This document shows positions 17,481 to 26,038 of a stretch of 64,000 nucleotides of DNA, piece after piece. How positions within the stretch are numbered: the first letter of the stretch is position 1; the number at the start of each line of letters is the position of its first letter. The stretch is from Bacillus massilioanorexius (lineage in GTDB: Bacteria; Bacillota; Bacilli; Bacillales; DSM-1321), in contig NZ_CABKRX010000100.1 of assembly GCF_902374955.1 (NCBI RefSeq), forward strand, positions 1-64,000, in the 5' to 3' direction. Below the pieces are notes generated by a model. It was given only the letters and a program-made list of their open reading frames with translations. It ran no database searches and was not told the DNA's origin. Position numbers and translations under genes: made by a program.

Positions 17481-19520
17481 ATGATAAAGAAAAACCATTA
17501 CGAATATGTTGCCTTTGATCAATTGGAAATTATTCAAAACGAACACAAGAACATTCAATTTAGTAGAGATTGGTTTAATAAGATTGATAATTATCTAGTA
17601 CTTTGCATTTATGAGCAAGTAAAATTTACTGAAGAGATGAATGGACCAATTTCTCAAACTATACCACTGGATAAGTCAGTGCATTCAAATTCTTTCGTTA
17701 TTTGGGACCGTACTTATAAAGAGAGTGAAGAGTTGTTTGTAAATTTACGAATCTCTTCTCGAAATCGTGTGATTACTTGGATTGCAAATACAATTGTTAG
17801 CTATTTGCTAGAAAAGTATAACAATCAGCAGAAAGCATCATCAAGGTTTAAAGGCAATCGTTATGATCCTCTTCATTTTGAAAAATATGTGGATCGAATG
17901 GAACAAATTATAAAGGCTAAAACGTTTTTAGGTGAAGATGCAGCGTGGGAAGAATTTTGTGCTTGGTTTCAAATGTACTTAACACAGTGGATATTAGAAG
18001 AAATGGAGAGAGTGATTGGAATAGAGTACATGGAAAAAATGAGTAATCAGGAACTAAATGACGTCTTCTATCAGTTAATGACAAAGAATCTTTCTTCTAA
18101 TGACGTGTTTATCGCAAAATATACGAATATTGTGAATAGCTATACCACCGAATGGATGAATAACATTATGACTACTATGAATCTAGCATCTTTTTCATCG
18201 GATGATATAGAATCATTGCTTCTAATATCTAAACCTTCTAACCAGGATGCCCTTCCTTATAGTAAAAACCTTATTTTTTCATTAGGTGTAGAGCACCACT
18301 TACATGTAATGAACAATGCGCCGTATCAATATGTTAGAGAATCACTTTACAAAAATCATTTTCAAGTTACTCAAGAAACTCCTTGGCCGACAACGCCGCT
18401 TTACAAAGGTAACTTGGAGGGAGTTGTTCAATTTCGTCCCATTCGTCAGCTTAAAGATATACAATCTATGATTGTGGAAGCTCAGAATCAAGCTCAAAGC
18501 TTAACGGACTTAGATGTAGATATGTTTGATGCTTTATGTAGTATCTTTCTTTCGAAAGCTCGATATACAGAGGATGTTATAGAAATTCAATTTAACGATT
18601 TATTACTTATTCGAGGATTAAAGCCGAAGCTTGGAGGAGAAGGCAGAAGAGGCGGATATGAGCAAAAACAAAAAGAAAAAGTTTTGCAATCGCTTACAAA
18701 AATTCAAAGTTTATGGTTGGAATTAAATAAAGCAATTGTTTATGAAAAAGGAAAACCTATTCAAACACAGCTTCAAGGACGAACCTTTCTTTTTGTTGAT
18801 TTTAATAGAAAAGAATATGATATTTCTCAATTAAATAATCAAAAGACTTTTACTTTTACAGTAGATAAAGTATTTACGAAATATCTTTATGGCTCTGGAA
18901 GACAAATTGCATTATTGCCAATTCAAACTCTCCAATATAATCCATATAGACAAACGTGGGAAAAACGAATAGCTAGATATTTTAGTTGGCGATGGAGAAC
19001 ACAAGCGAGAAAGGGAAATTTCTTGCAACCTAATAAAATTCGTACGTTACTAGAAGCGATTGGTGAGAGTATTAATGAGCGTACACCTTCACGTACTCGA
19101 GATCGATTAGAAAAGGCGCTTGATCAATTACTAGAAGACGGGGTAGTGTCCGCTTGGCATTATCATAAATGGGATGAGAGTATTGTTAACAATAAAGGAT
19201 GGGTTCGTATGTGGTTAGATTCTACAATCCTTGTTGAACCACCAGAAGTCATAAAGGAACAATATCGGTCTATTGAAAAAACGAAAAAAAGTGCGCATTA
19301 TTCGGTAGACTTTCAGGATATTACAGATCATAAAACAAGGGGAGCTTCTATAGGAGATCAACTGAGAAAAATTCGTAAGCAGTTTCATTTATCTCTATTA
19401 CAAGTCTCTGAAGAGCTTGAGATTTCCCCTTCTTATATTAGTCATATTGAAAGAGGACTAAAAACGCCTTCTATAAAAATTCAAAATAGAATGATGAAAT
19501 GGGTGCAAAAGTTCTTCTGA
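17481..19520 (+). CDS. Large orphan protein with C-terminal Xre-type HTH
   Basis: I do not recognise the N-terminal 600 residues. There are no membrane segments. A region around residues 300-400 ends in a basic patch (KPKLGGEGRRGG). A segment at about 490-600 (YRQTWEKRIARYFSWRWRTQ, KIRTLLEAIGESI, DRLEKALDQLLEDGVV) reads like one or two winged helices. The last 60 residues form an Xre HTH (IGDQLRKIRKQFHLSLLQVS, ISPSYISHIERGLKTPS). Tandem winged helices plus HTH recall plasmid or element replication initiators, but this is only inference; a regulator is equally possible. AGGAGG precedes the ATG. It is monocistronic. Confidence 0.75.
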   Translation: MIKKNHYEYVAFDQLEIIQNEHKNIQFSRDWFNKIDNYLVLCIYEQVKFTEEMNGPISQTIPLDKSVHSNSFVIWDRTYKESEELFVNLRISSRNRVITWIANTIVSYLLEKYNNQQKASSRFKGNRYDPLHFEKYVDRMEQIIKAKTFLGEDAAWEEFCAWFQMYLTQWILEEMERVIGIEYMEKMSNQELNDVFYQLMTKNLSSNDVFIAKYTNIVNSYTTEWMNNIMTTMNLASFSSDDIESLLLISKPSNQDALPYSKNLIFSLGVEHHLHVMNNAPYQYVRESLYKNHFQVTQETPWPTTPLYKGNLEGVVQFRPIRQLKDIQSMIVEAQNQAQSLTDLDVDMFDALCSIFLSKARYTEDVIEIQFNDLLLIRGLKPKLGGEGRRGGYEQKQKEKVLQSLTKIQSLWLELNKAIVYEKGKPIQTQLQGRTFLFVDFNRKEYDISQLNNQKTFTFTVDKVFTKYLYGSGRQIALLPIQTLQYNPYRQTWEKRIARYFSWRWRTQARKGNFLQPNKIRTLLEAIGESINERTPSRTRDRLEKALDQLLEDGVVSAWHYHKWDESIVNNKGWVRMWLDSTILVEPPEVIKEQYRSIEKTKKSAHYSVDFQDITDHKTRGASIGDQLRKIRKQFHLSLLQVSEELEISPSYISHIERGLKTPSIKIQNRMMKWVQKFF

Positions 19521-19560
19521 GTTACTGTTAAGAAAGTCAGGTGAACTTTTACTTTATGTA

Positions 19561-19602
19561 AGGGTGTATGCCTCAAGTAATCTTGAGGCATACACCCTTT
19601 TT
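19561..19602 (+). terminator. Strong intrinsic terminator
   Basis: A perfect 17-bp stem (AGGGTGTATGCCTCAAG at 19561-19577 with 19582-19598) with a 4-nt loop is followed by TTTTT. Confidence 0.9.
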
Positions 19603-19741
19603 AGGGCTTTACTTTTTGACCTTAAAGCATTTCTGCTCTCCTTGAATGTCTTAGTATTTTATTCATAGTGTATAATATATGTAAAAGAAAACAATCATTT
19701 CTTTAAGGTTATGAAAATGATTCTTCTGAAAGAGGGATATT

Positions 19742-20641
19742 ATGGAATTGTTACAACTGAAATATTTTCAGGTGGCTGCTCGTCATGAGCATATGACAAA
19801 GGCTGCAAATGAATTATTAGTTTCACAACCTGCACTTAGTAAAACGATTAGCCGTTTAGAAAAGAGTTTAGGTACACCATTATTTGATCGGGAAGGAAGA
19901 AATATTCGTTTAAATTCATTTGGAAAGATTTTTTTAGAAAGAGTAAATCGAATTTTTCAAGAACTTGAAGAAGGGAAGAGGCAGGTGCAAGATATGGCTG
20001 GCTTGGATAATGGAATCATATCTGTTTCGATATCTCTTCCTCACATATTACCTTTCCTTCTGATGGAATTTATGGAAGATTATCCAAATGTGAAAATAAA
20101 GCAGCTTGAAGCAACATCGATTGAGATGAAGCAACAGCTTGAAAATGGGGATATTGATTTTTGTGTATCGACCATTCCGATAAAAGGGGACAATATTGAA
20201 TGGGTCACATTGATGGAGGAAGAAATATTTCTTTCCGTTCCACCTAATCATTTTTTGGCAAATCGAGATAGTATTAAGCTATGTGAAGTAAAAAATGAAT
20301 CCTTCATAAATCGTATTACAGGATATCAATTTCGTGAATTAACAGATGATTTTTGCCGCCAGGCAGGGTTCCAACCAAATACAACGGTTGAACTTGGAGA
20401 AGCATGGGCAATTTTAAAGCTAGTTGAAATGGGCATCGGGGTATCGTTTACTCCACAATTATCTTTATTAAGGCAGAATGCCCCTTCTACCAAACAGTTA
20501 AGAATCAGTCAACCGAAATGTATGAGAACTGTGGGTATAGCATGGAATAAAATGCATTTTTTATCGACAGCGGCAGATACATTTCGACGTTTTACGATTA
20601 ATTTTTTTGAGAATAAAGCAGAAAAATATTTTCACTTATAG
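19742..20641 (+). CDS. LysR-family transcriptional regulator
   Basis: The 299-residue protein has the N-terminal LysR winged helix (FQVAARHEHMTKAANELLVS, QPALSKTISRLEKSLGTPLF; residues 8-60) and a periplasmic-binding-like effector domain (about 90-290). It is followed on the same strand by the SDR at 20763 and the acyl-CoA catabolic block, which it may control. LysR proteins usually regulate divergent genes, but the gene upstream here ends at a terminator, so the target is more likely downstream. Confidence 0.9.
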   Translation: MELLQLKYFQVAARHEHMTKAANELLVSQPALSKTISRLEKSLGTPLFDREGRNIRLNSFGKIFLERVNRIFQELEEGKRQVQDMAGLDNGIISVSISLPHILPFLLMEFMEDYPNVKIKQLEATSIEMKQQLENGDIDFCVSTIPIKGDNIEWVTLMEEEIFLSVPPNHFLANRDSIKLCEVKNESFINRITGYQFRELTDDFCRQAGFQPNTTVELGEAWAILKLVEMGIGVSFTPQLSLLRQNAPSTKQLRISQPKCMRTVGIAWNKMHFLSTAADTFRRFTINFFENKAEKYFHL

Positions 20642-20762
20642 TGTTTTTTTTATAACTCTAATGTAATGAATTTATGCATGAATATGTATTGGATATTATG
20701 AATGGGTAGGTTTAAACTAATCATGTAAACATAATAGTAATACTTATTTGGGGGAGTTTTAC

Positions 20763-21500
20763 ATGAGATTAAATAAGAAAGTAGCTATCATAACTGGGGC
20801 AGCTTCTGGTATGGGAAAAGCCGAAGCTCTAGCATTTTCTAAAGAGGGAGCTACTGTTGTAGTAGCGGATTTAAATATTAAAGGGGCACAGGAAGTTGTA
20901 AATGAAATCCTAGCAACTGGAAAAAAAGCGTTAGCCGTGCAAGTGAATGTAACAAAGAAGGAAGATCTTGAAAATCTAGTCAATACAACAATACAAGAAT
21001 TTGGAAAAATAGATGTGTTAGTAAATAATGCTGGTATTTTTGATAAATATACAAATAGCCTTGAGACAACTGATGAACAATGGGATTTATTATTTGATAT
21101 TAATACGAAAGCTGTATTTAAATTATCTAATTTGGTTTTGCCTCACATGATAGAGCGTAAAACGGGTTCGATTGTAAATATCGCTTCTATTGCAGGTTTA
21201 GTGGCACAAATGGGGGGAGCAGCTTATACGGCTTCAAAGCATGCGGTTGCAGGTTATACAAAACACCTAGCTGCTGTTTATGGTAAAGATGGTGTGAAAA
21301 TAAATGCTATATGTCCAGGTACAATTGCGACACCAATGACAGAGGAAATGTTAAAAACGAGACCAACTAACAAAATTCCATTGGATCGTTTTGGACAAGT
21401 ATCTGATGTAGCGGATCTTGCAATCTTTTTAGCATCGGATGAAGCGAGATTTATGAATGGTGCATTGGTGCCAATTGATGGTGGTTACACTATCGTATAA
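20763..21500 (+). CDS. Short-chain dehydrogenase/reductase
   Basis: This is an NAD(P)-dependent SDR of about 245 residues. The Rossmann motif is AAxGxGxA-like (TGAASGMGKAEA), followed by NNAG (VNNAGIFDK) and the catalytic set Ser (SIAGLVAQ) - Tyr-x3-Lys (YTASK). The C-terminus ends in a typical NGALVPIDGGYT. It resembles 3-oxoacyl-ACP reductase (FabG)-type enzymes acting on hydroxyacyl or alcohol substrates, fitting the downstream acyl-CoA pathway. The ATG at 20763 is chosen over TTG 20748 because GGGGGAG lies just ahead. Confidence 0.9.
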   Translation: MRLNKKVAIITGAASGMGKAEALAFSKEGATVVVADLNIKGAQEVVNEILATGKKALAVQVNVTKKEDLENLVNTTIQEFGKIDVLVNNAGIFDKYTNSLETTDEQWDLLFDINTKAVFKLSNLVLPHMIERKTGSIVNIASIAGLVAQMGGAAYTASKHAVAGYTKHLAAVYGKDGVKINAICPGTIATPMTEEMLKTRPTNKIPLDRFGQVSDVADLAIFLASDEARFMNGALVPIDGGYTIV

Positions 21501-21513
21501 CTGGAATGAACGG

Positions 21514-21563
21514 AAGCTTACATATGGAATCCAAACAATAGGATTTCATATGTAAGCTTTTTT
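21514..21563 (+). terminator. Terminator of SDR gene
   Basis: AAGCTTACATATGGAATCC (21514-21532) pairs, with one mismatch, with GGATTTCATATGTAAGCTT (21541-21559). T residues follow. Confidence 0.88.
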
Positions 21564-21612
21564 GCGTTTTAAATTAGTGAGTTCATTTTTGTATAATAGT
21601 AGCTTAATAAAA

Positions 21613-21681
21613 ATGTTGATTTCATTGATGAATGCAGAAATCAAACGGTTAGAAGAATTGCTATTAAACGGGAAAAAATAA
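21613..21681 (+). pseudogene. PadR regulator C-terminal remnant
   Basis: A 22-codon frame, MLISLMNAEIKRLEELLLNG followed by KK and stop, resembles the last helix of PadR-family regulators. DUF2812 genes usually follow a padR gene, and here the DUF2812 gene starts 16 bases later. The rest of padR appears to have been deleted. Confidence 0.45.
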
Positions 21682-21697
21682 TGGAGGATGAACCGAC

Positions 21698-22237
21698 ATG
21701 AGGAAAGTTGTTAGAAAAATCTACATGAATTTCAAAAAAGAAGAAAAATGGTTAAATGAAATGGCTACTAACGGTCTTCATCTTGTTGATTTTTCATTTG
21801 GTCGATATGTATTTGAAGAAGGTGTTCCAGGAGAGTACATTTACCGTATTGAATTGTTGGAACAGCTTGCAATGCACCCTCAATCTCAAGCATATATTCA
21901 ATTTATGAAGGAATCAGGTGTAGAGTGTATAGCGACGTATGGCAGATGGGTTTTTTTTCGAAAGAGAGCTTGTAAAGGCGTATTCGAGCTGTTTTCTAAA
22001 GTAAGTATACTTATGGGATATTATAAGAAAGTGATGTCGTTTGTTGGAATATTAGCTGGTTTGAATTTGCTGTTGGCTTTAATAAACATCGTAAATGGTC
22101 TGAATAGTGGGATGTTATCCACATTGATTTATTTTTCTTTGCTAAATTTAGCGGTATTTATTCTATTGTTTACTTTGCTCGTGTCATATTGGAGAAAATA
22201 TTATGTCTTAAAAAAGGATAAAGAATTATATGAATGA
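21698..22237 (+). CDS. DUF2812 domain membrane protein
   Basis: The 179-residue protein has the DUF2812 start (KIYMNFKKEEKWLNEMATNG, then GLHLVDFSFGRYVFEEG; residues 7-45), a globular part to about 110 and two membrane helices (about 112-135 and 143-166). Its function is unknown; family members are normally encoded with a PadR repressor. Only a remnant of such a gene precedes it. A very good GGAGGATG site precedes the ATG. Confidence 0.85.
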   Translation: MRKVVRKIYMNFKKEEKWLNEMATNGLHLVDFSFGRYVFEEGVPGEYIYRIELLEQLAMHPQSQAYIQFMKESGVECIATYGRWVFFRKRACKGVFELFSKVSILMGYYKKVMSFVGILAGLNLLLALINIVNGLNSGMLSTLIYFSLLNLAVFILLFTLLVSYWRKYYVLKKDKELYE

Positions 22238-22242
22238 AGCGG

Positions 22243-22275
22243 AGCTGTCGGTACTAAGTGCTAACAGCTTTTTGT
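22243..22275 (+). terminator. Terminator of DUF2812 gene
   Basis: AGCTGT (22243-22248) pairs with ACAGCT (22264-22269), with TTTTTG following. Confidence 0.55.
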
Positions 22276-22304
22276 TTGTTTAGAAAAAAATCTATACTTT
22301 TCTT

Positions 22305-22405
22305 TCAGCGTCTAGCCCACAAGTTTACAAGCCAATTTGAAGTCAAAGAGTCGGATTGGCTTATACTGGTCGGAGGCGTACAGGATGTAGCGACTTTAGC
22401 TGAAA
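22305..22405. repeat. Degenerate intergenic REP-like element
   Basis: The core hairpin AAGCCAAT (22329-22336) / ATTGGCTT (22355-22362) sits inside CAGCGTCTAGCCCACAAG and GTCGGAGGCG arms. From memory this matches the common Bacillaceae intergenic repeat of the form CAGCGCCTAGCCCCTCGA ... TCGGGGC ... GGCGCTTTCGC. This copy has drifted. It contains no ORF. Confidence 0.5.
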
Positions 22406-22743
22406 AGGTGTTTGCCCACTTGTTCTATCGATCTTGAAGATATTGCGTCTGATACTCAAATTGTTTTCAATCTTCGTTTTGATGCATCTAACAAAACATT
22501 CGTGCTGCCATCTTTCCCATAAGTCGTGGCTATTGTGTAGGTATGTCGTGGTTATGATAAACAAAAAATAAAATAAGAACTTTTCAATCCTTGCTATGAT
22601 TGGGTTTTTCTTTGTTTTTTTTATTTTTTACTCTCTAATAATTAAATGATTTTATATGTACTTTTTTTCTCCAATTTAAAATACCCTCCGATACAATACT
22701 GAACATAATCTATTGTTTTTCTTTAATTCGAAACCGAGGTGAA
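22406..22743. other. Gene-free stretch before the acyl-CoA ligase
   Basis: No credible gene is seen; the minus-strand ORF across the repeat has no ribosome site or recognisable motif. The promoter for the catabolic operon should lie in the AT-rich part near 22640-22735. Confidence 0.35.
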
Positions 22744-24921
22744 ATGATGAATAATGAAATGAAAACTTATGAAACTCTTGAACCATTGTTTAATCCAAAA
22801 TCTGTTGCAGTACTTGGAGCCTCTACGAATCCATACAAAATTGGGTACATACAATTGAAAGCGCTTTTAGATGGAGGGTTTGCTGGAGCTATTTATCCGA
22901 TTAACCCCAAAGCGAGTGAAATAGAAGGACTTACTTGCTATCCTGTCATAACAGCTGTACCTGAAGAAGTAGATTTGGCAATTTTTTGCGTAAGTGCTGA
23001 ACAAATTCAGGATAGTCTTAAAGAGTGTGCAAAGAAAAATGTAAAAGCGGCGATTATATTTGCATCTGGCTTTTCAGAAATTGGTGAGGAAGGTGTGAAG
23101 CTGCAAAAGCAATTAGCTGAGTTAGCGGAAGTAAGTGGTATACGTATAATAGGACCAAACTGTGTAGGTCTAGTTAATACGACAAATGGCATGATAGGAA
23201 CTTTTTCACCAGCTATTTTAGCCGTACCATTACATGAAGAAAAAGCAGTAGGCTATGTTTCACAAAGTGGTGCTTTTGGTGTTTTAACCTATATGGCGGC
23301 TGCCCAAAAAGGATTAAGTTTTAATTATTTTGCTAGTGTAGGGAATGAAATGGAAACAGAATTTTCGGATGTTGTGGAATATATGATTCATGATCCAAAA
23401 ACAAAAGTCATTACAGGTTATTTAGAAGGGGCTAAAAATGTAAAAAAACTTCGTCGTCTAGCAGGTGAGGCGCTAAATCGTAAAAAGCCAATTGTTTTAA
23501 TGAAAACAGGTCGCAGCTCTGCTGGTAGTAGAGCGGCTGCTTCTCATACTGGATCACTTGCGGGTTCGGATATGGTTTACGATGCATTTTTTAAACAAAC
23601 AGGGATTGTAAGAGTCGATGATTATGATGATATTATTACTTTTTCAAAGTTATTCCTGTCCAATAAATTACCAGAAGGAAAAAATACGGTATTGATTACA
23701 AGCTCCGGAGGACGAGGAATAAATGAAGCTGATCGCTGTGAAGGGTTAGGTTTAAACATTATTCCTTTATGTGAAGCGACAAAAGTAGAAATTAAAAAGC
23801 ATATACCGTCCTTTGCGAGTGCCACGAATCCGATTGATTTAACTGCAGCCGCGTCTGTTACGAACCCTGAATTGTATATTGCACCTCTTCGTGCACTCGT
23901 ATCAGATCCTGATGTTCATAACATTATTCTAACAGAATTTCCACTAGACTGGGATGCAGATAATCCGTATTTACAAGAGTTTATCGACATCTGTAAGAAC
24001 TCCGATAAATTCGTGTTTATTACTACATTCCCATTAGAAGGAATGTCTGTTCCAAAAGGGAAACAAGCACTTGAGGAAAATGGCATTCCTGTTATTCCAG
24101 GTGATTTAAATCCAATCAAAGGTTTAGCGAAGCTTGTGGAATATAGCGAAAGTTATAAAAAACACCAACAAAGAAATCTCCAAAATCATCTAGAATCCTC
24201 ATCTCAGAAACGTATACATCTTTCTCTTCAACCAGGAACGACATTAAGTGAAGCGCAAGCTAGCGACATACTAGAACGTTACGGTATTCCGACAACGAGA
24301 CGTACTATTGCAACAACAGCAGAAGAAGCTATTCATTTTGCTAATTCGATAGGCTATCCTGTTGTTTTGAAAGTAGATTCAGCTGATATAACTCATAAAA
24401 CGGAGGCAAATGCCATTCGATTAAACGTTCAAAACGAACGCGAGGTAATGGAAGCGTTTACTGAAATTCATCGTAATGCAACAAATTATAAGCCAAATGC
24501 GAAGATAAATGGTATTTCTGTTCAGGAAATGTTACCAGAAGGAATAGAAGTTATTATTGGTGCAACGAAGGATCCAGTTTTTGGTCCGGTCGTTATGTTT
24601 GGTTTAGGAGGTATATTTGTTGAAGTCTTTAAGGATATTTCATTTAGGGTGGCACCATTATCACGAACTGATGCAGTTGATATGATTGAGGAAATCAAAG
24701 GGAAATCTCTCCTAAAAGGGGCACGTGGGAAAGAACATGCTGATATAGAAGCAGTAATTGACGTGCTCTTAAAGGTTTCATCACTTGTTATAGAAAATGA
24801 AGCTGTAATTGAGGAATTAGATATAAACCCTTTACTCGTTTATGAGGAAGGTGTAAAAGCAGCAGATGCGATGCTAGTTGTGAGTAGTGATAACACAGAA
24901 AAGTCAGCAGTGAGGGGGTAA
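22744..24921 (+). CDS. ADP-forming acyl-CoA ligase (acetate-CoA ligase family)
   Basis: The 725-residue protein makes an acyl-CoA from an organic acid, ATP and CoA, giving ADP. In order it has a CoA-binding Rossmann domain (residues 10-140; SVAVLGASTNPYKIG), a succinyl-CoA-ligase-like domain with the phospho-His motif ASHTGSLAGSD, a second CoA-ligase domain (LITSSGGRGINEADRCEGLG) and a C-terminal ATP-grasp (about 500-720; YGIPTTRRTIATTAEEA, PVVLKVDSADITHKTEANAI). Fused alpha and beta subunits of this length are usual. It is the first gene of the catabolic block and would activate its substrate. The second ATG (22747) has slightly better spacing to GAGGT. Confidence 0.92.
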   Translation: MMNNEMKTYETLEPLFNPKSVAVLGASTNPYKIGYIQLKALLDGGFAGAIYPINPKASEIEGLTCYPVITAVPEEVDLAIFCVSAEQIQDSLKECAKKNVKAAIIFASGFSEIGEEGVKLQKQLAELAEVSGIRIIGPNCVGLVNTTNGMIGTFSPAILAVPLHEEKAVGYVSQSGAFGVLTYMAAAQKGLSFNYFASVGNEMETEFSDVVEYMIHDPKTKVITGYLEGAKNVKKLRRLAGEALNRKKPIVLMKTGRSSAGSRAAASHTGSLAGSDMVYDAFFKQTGIVRVDDYDDIITFSKLFLSNKLPEGKNTVLITSSGGRGINEADRCEGLGLNIIPLCEATKVEIKKHIPSFASATNPIDLTAAASVTNPELYIAPLRALVSDPDVHNIILTEFPLDWDADNPYLQEFIDICKNSDKFVFITTFPLEGMSVPKGKQALEENGIPVIPGDLNPIKGLAKLVEYSESYKKHQQRNLQNHLESSSQKRIHLSLQPGTTLSEAQASDILERYGIPTTRRTIATTAEEAIHFANSIGYPVVLKVDSADITHKTEANAIRLNVQNEREVMEAFTEIHRNATNYKPNAKINGISVQEMLPEGIEVIIGATKDPVFGPVVMFGLGGIFVEVFKDISFRVAPLSRTDAVDMIEEIKGKSLLKGARGKEHADIEAVIDVLLKVSSLVIENEAVIEELDINPLLVYEEGVKAADAMLVVSSDNTEKSAVRG

Positions 24922-24925
24922 GGAC

Positions 24926-25381
24926 ATGGAGTTAGATAAAAGTTTAATTGGCTTAAGTGGTCCACAATTTGTTTTTGAGGTAGAAAAAAGACATATTCGT
25001 CAATTTGCAGAAGCGATTGGTGATCATAATCCTTTGTATGTAGATGAAGAGTACGCAAAGTCGACGATGTATGGAGGTATCATTGCACCACCAAGTTATC
25101 CAGTTGCTATAGGTGCGGATAGGGATCAAGGAATAAATCTTCCACTCGATTATAGTCGTATGCTTCACGGAGAGCAGGAGTTCATTTATAACCGACCAAT
25201 TCGTCCGGGGGATAAATTGTATTGCCAAATGAAAGTGACTGATGTGTATGAGAAAGAAGGAAAAAATGGTCCTATGCAATTTTTAGTAATTGATACAGAA
25301 ATGAAAGATGAAGCGGGAGAACTAGTGGTCATTAGTCGTACTAATATTATTTACCGTACATTGACAAGCAGCAAATCATAA
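24926..25381 (+). CDS. MaoC-like (FAS1-dehydratase) subunit lacking catalytic His
   Basis: This 151-residue hot-dog-fold protein matches the FAS1-type dehydratase N-domain (FAEAIGDHNPLYVDEEYA, residues 27-44). The catalytic hydratase motif is normally D-x4-H (NPLH); here it is NPLY, so this subunit is probably non-catalytic. Paired with the next gene, it fits the two-subunit enoyl-CoA hydratases such as ChsH1-ChsH2, in which only one partner carries the catalytic Asp/His. GAGGGGGTAAGGAC precedes the ATG, 4 bases after the ligase stop. Confidence 0.85.
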   Translation: MELDKSLIGLSGPQFVFEVEKRHIRQFAEAIGDHNPLYVDEEYAKSTMYGGIIAPPSYPVAIGADRDQGINLPLDYSRMLHGEQEFIYNRPIRPGDKLYCQMKVTDVYEKEGKNGPMQFLVIDTEMKDEAGELVVISRTNIIYRTLTSSKS

Positions 25382-25385
25382 TCAG

Positions 25386-25421
25386 AGAGTTGAATGAAGG
25401 CGACTTTCTTCATTCAACTCT
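25386..25421 (+). other. Hairpin inside the catabolic operon
   Basis: AGAGTTGAATGAAG (25386-25399) pairs perfectly with CTTCATTCAACTCT (25408-25421). No T run follows, so it is more likely an mRNA processing or stability structure than a terminator. Confidence 0.55.
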
Positions 25422-25450
25422 GATTATTACAAGAAAGAGGAGGAAGTAAC

Positions 25451-25867
25451 ATGCTACAGTATGAAAACTTACAAGTTGGACAAACGCTTGATCCACTTGT
25501 AAAGCAAGCAGTTACGAAGGTTCAACTTGTGAAATATGCAGGTGCTTCAGGAGATTTCAACCCTTTACATACAGATGATGCATTTGCACAAAGTATTGGA
25601 ATGCCAGGAGTGATTGCTCATGGAATGCTCGTCATGGGCTTTTTAGGACAATACGTGATGGAGTTAGCAGCTGATTCAGCGACTCTTACTAATTTTAAAA
25701 TGAGATTTGGCGCTATAACGCGACCAGGTGATGAAATTACTTGTTCAGCAGTTGTGAAAAAAATATATGAAGATAAAAACAAGCAATTGGTTGATTTAGA
25801 GCTTATAGCAGAAAAAGCACCTGGAAAAGTTGTAGGAGTTGGAGAAGCAACCTTACAAGTTTTTTAA
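25451..25867 (+). CDS. MaoC-family enoyl-CoA hydratase, catalytic subunit
   Basis: The 138-residue hot-dog protein carries the intact hydratase motif (YAGASGDFNPLHTDDAFA, Asp and His present) followed by GMPGVIAHGMLVMGFLGQYV. It adds water to a 2-enoyl-CoA. It is the likely catalytic partner of the NPLY-bearing subunit encoded just upstream, giving a ChsH1-like/ChsH2-like heteromer. AGGAGGAAGTAAC precedes the ATG. Confidence 0.88.
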   Translation: MLQYENLQVGQTLDPLVKQAVTKVQLVKYAGASGDFNPLHTDDAFAQSIGMPGVIAHGMLVMGFLGQYVMELAADSATLTNFKMRFGAITRPGDEITCSAVVKKIYEDKNKQLVDLELIAEKAPGKVVGVGEATLQVF

Positions 25868-25891
25868 CAAGAAATAAATAGGAGGAAATCC

Positions 25892-25984
25892 GTGACACTC
25901 ATGAGGAAAAAGAGAGAAAGCCGACACTCCGAAGTGGGGCGTGTTGGCATTCACTAAGCACGAAGCGAATGGATTAAATCCATT
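25892..25984 (+). other. Short ORF and palindrome in operon spacer
   Basis: A GTG behind AGGAGGAAATCC opens a 21-codon frame (25892-25957) ending VGRVGIH. A palindrome AATGGAT-TAA-ATCCATT follows (25968-25984). The peptide is unlike anything I know. The spacer may be a small insertion within the operon. Confidence 0.3.
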
Positions 25985-26038
25985 ATCTACAATGAATGGT
26001 ATGACAACCTAACAAAAAGAATGAAGGAGGATGACAAC

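Noticed and set aside
24953..25279. 108-aa minus-strand ORF over the MaoC-like gene
   Set aside because: Shadow of a well-supported gene with a recognisable domain on the other strand.
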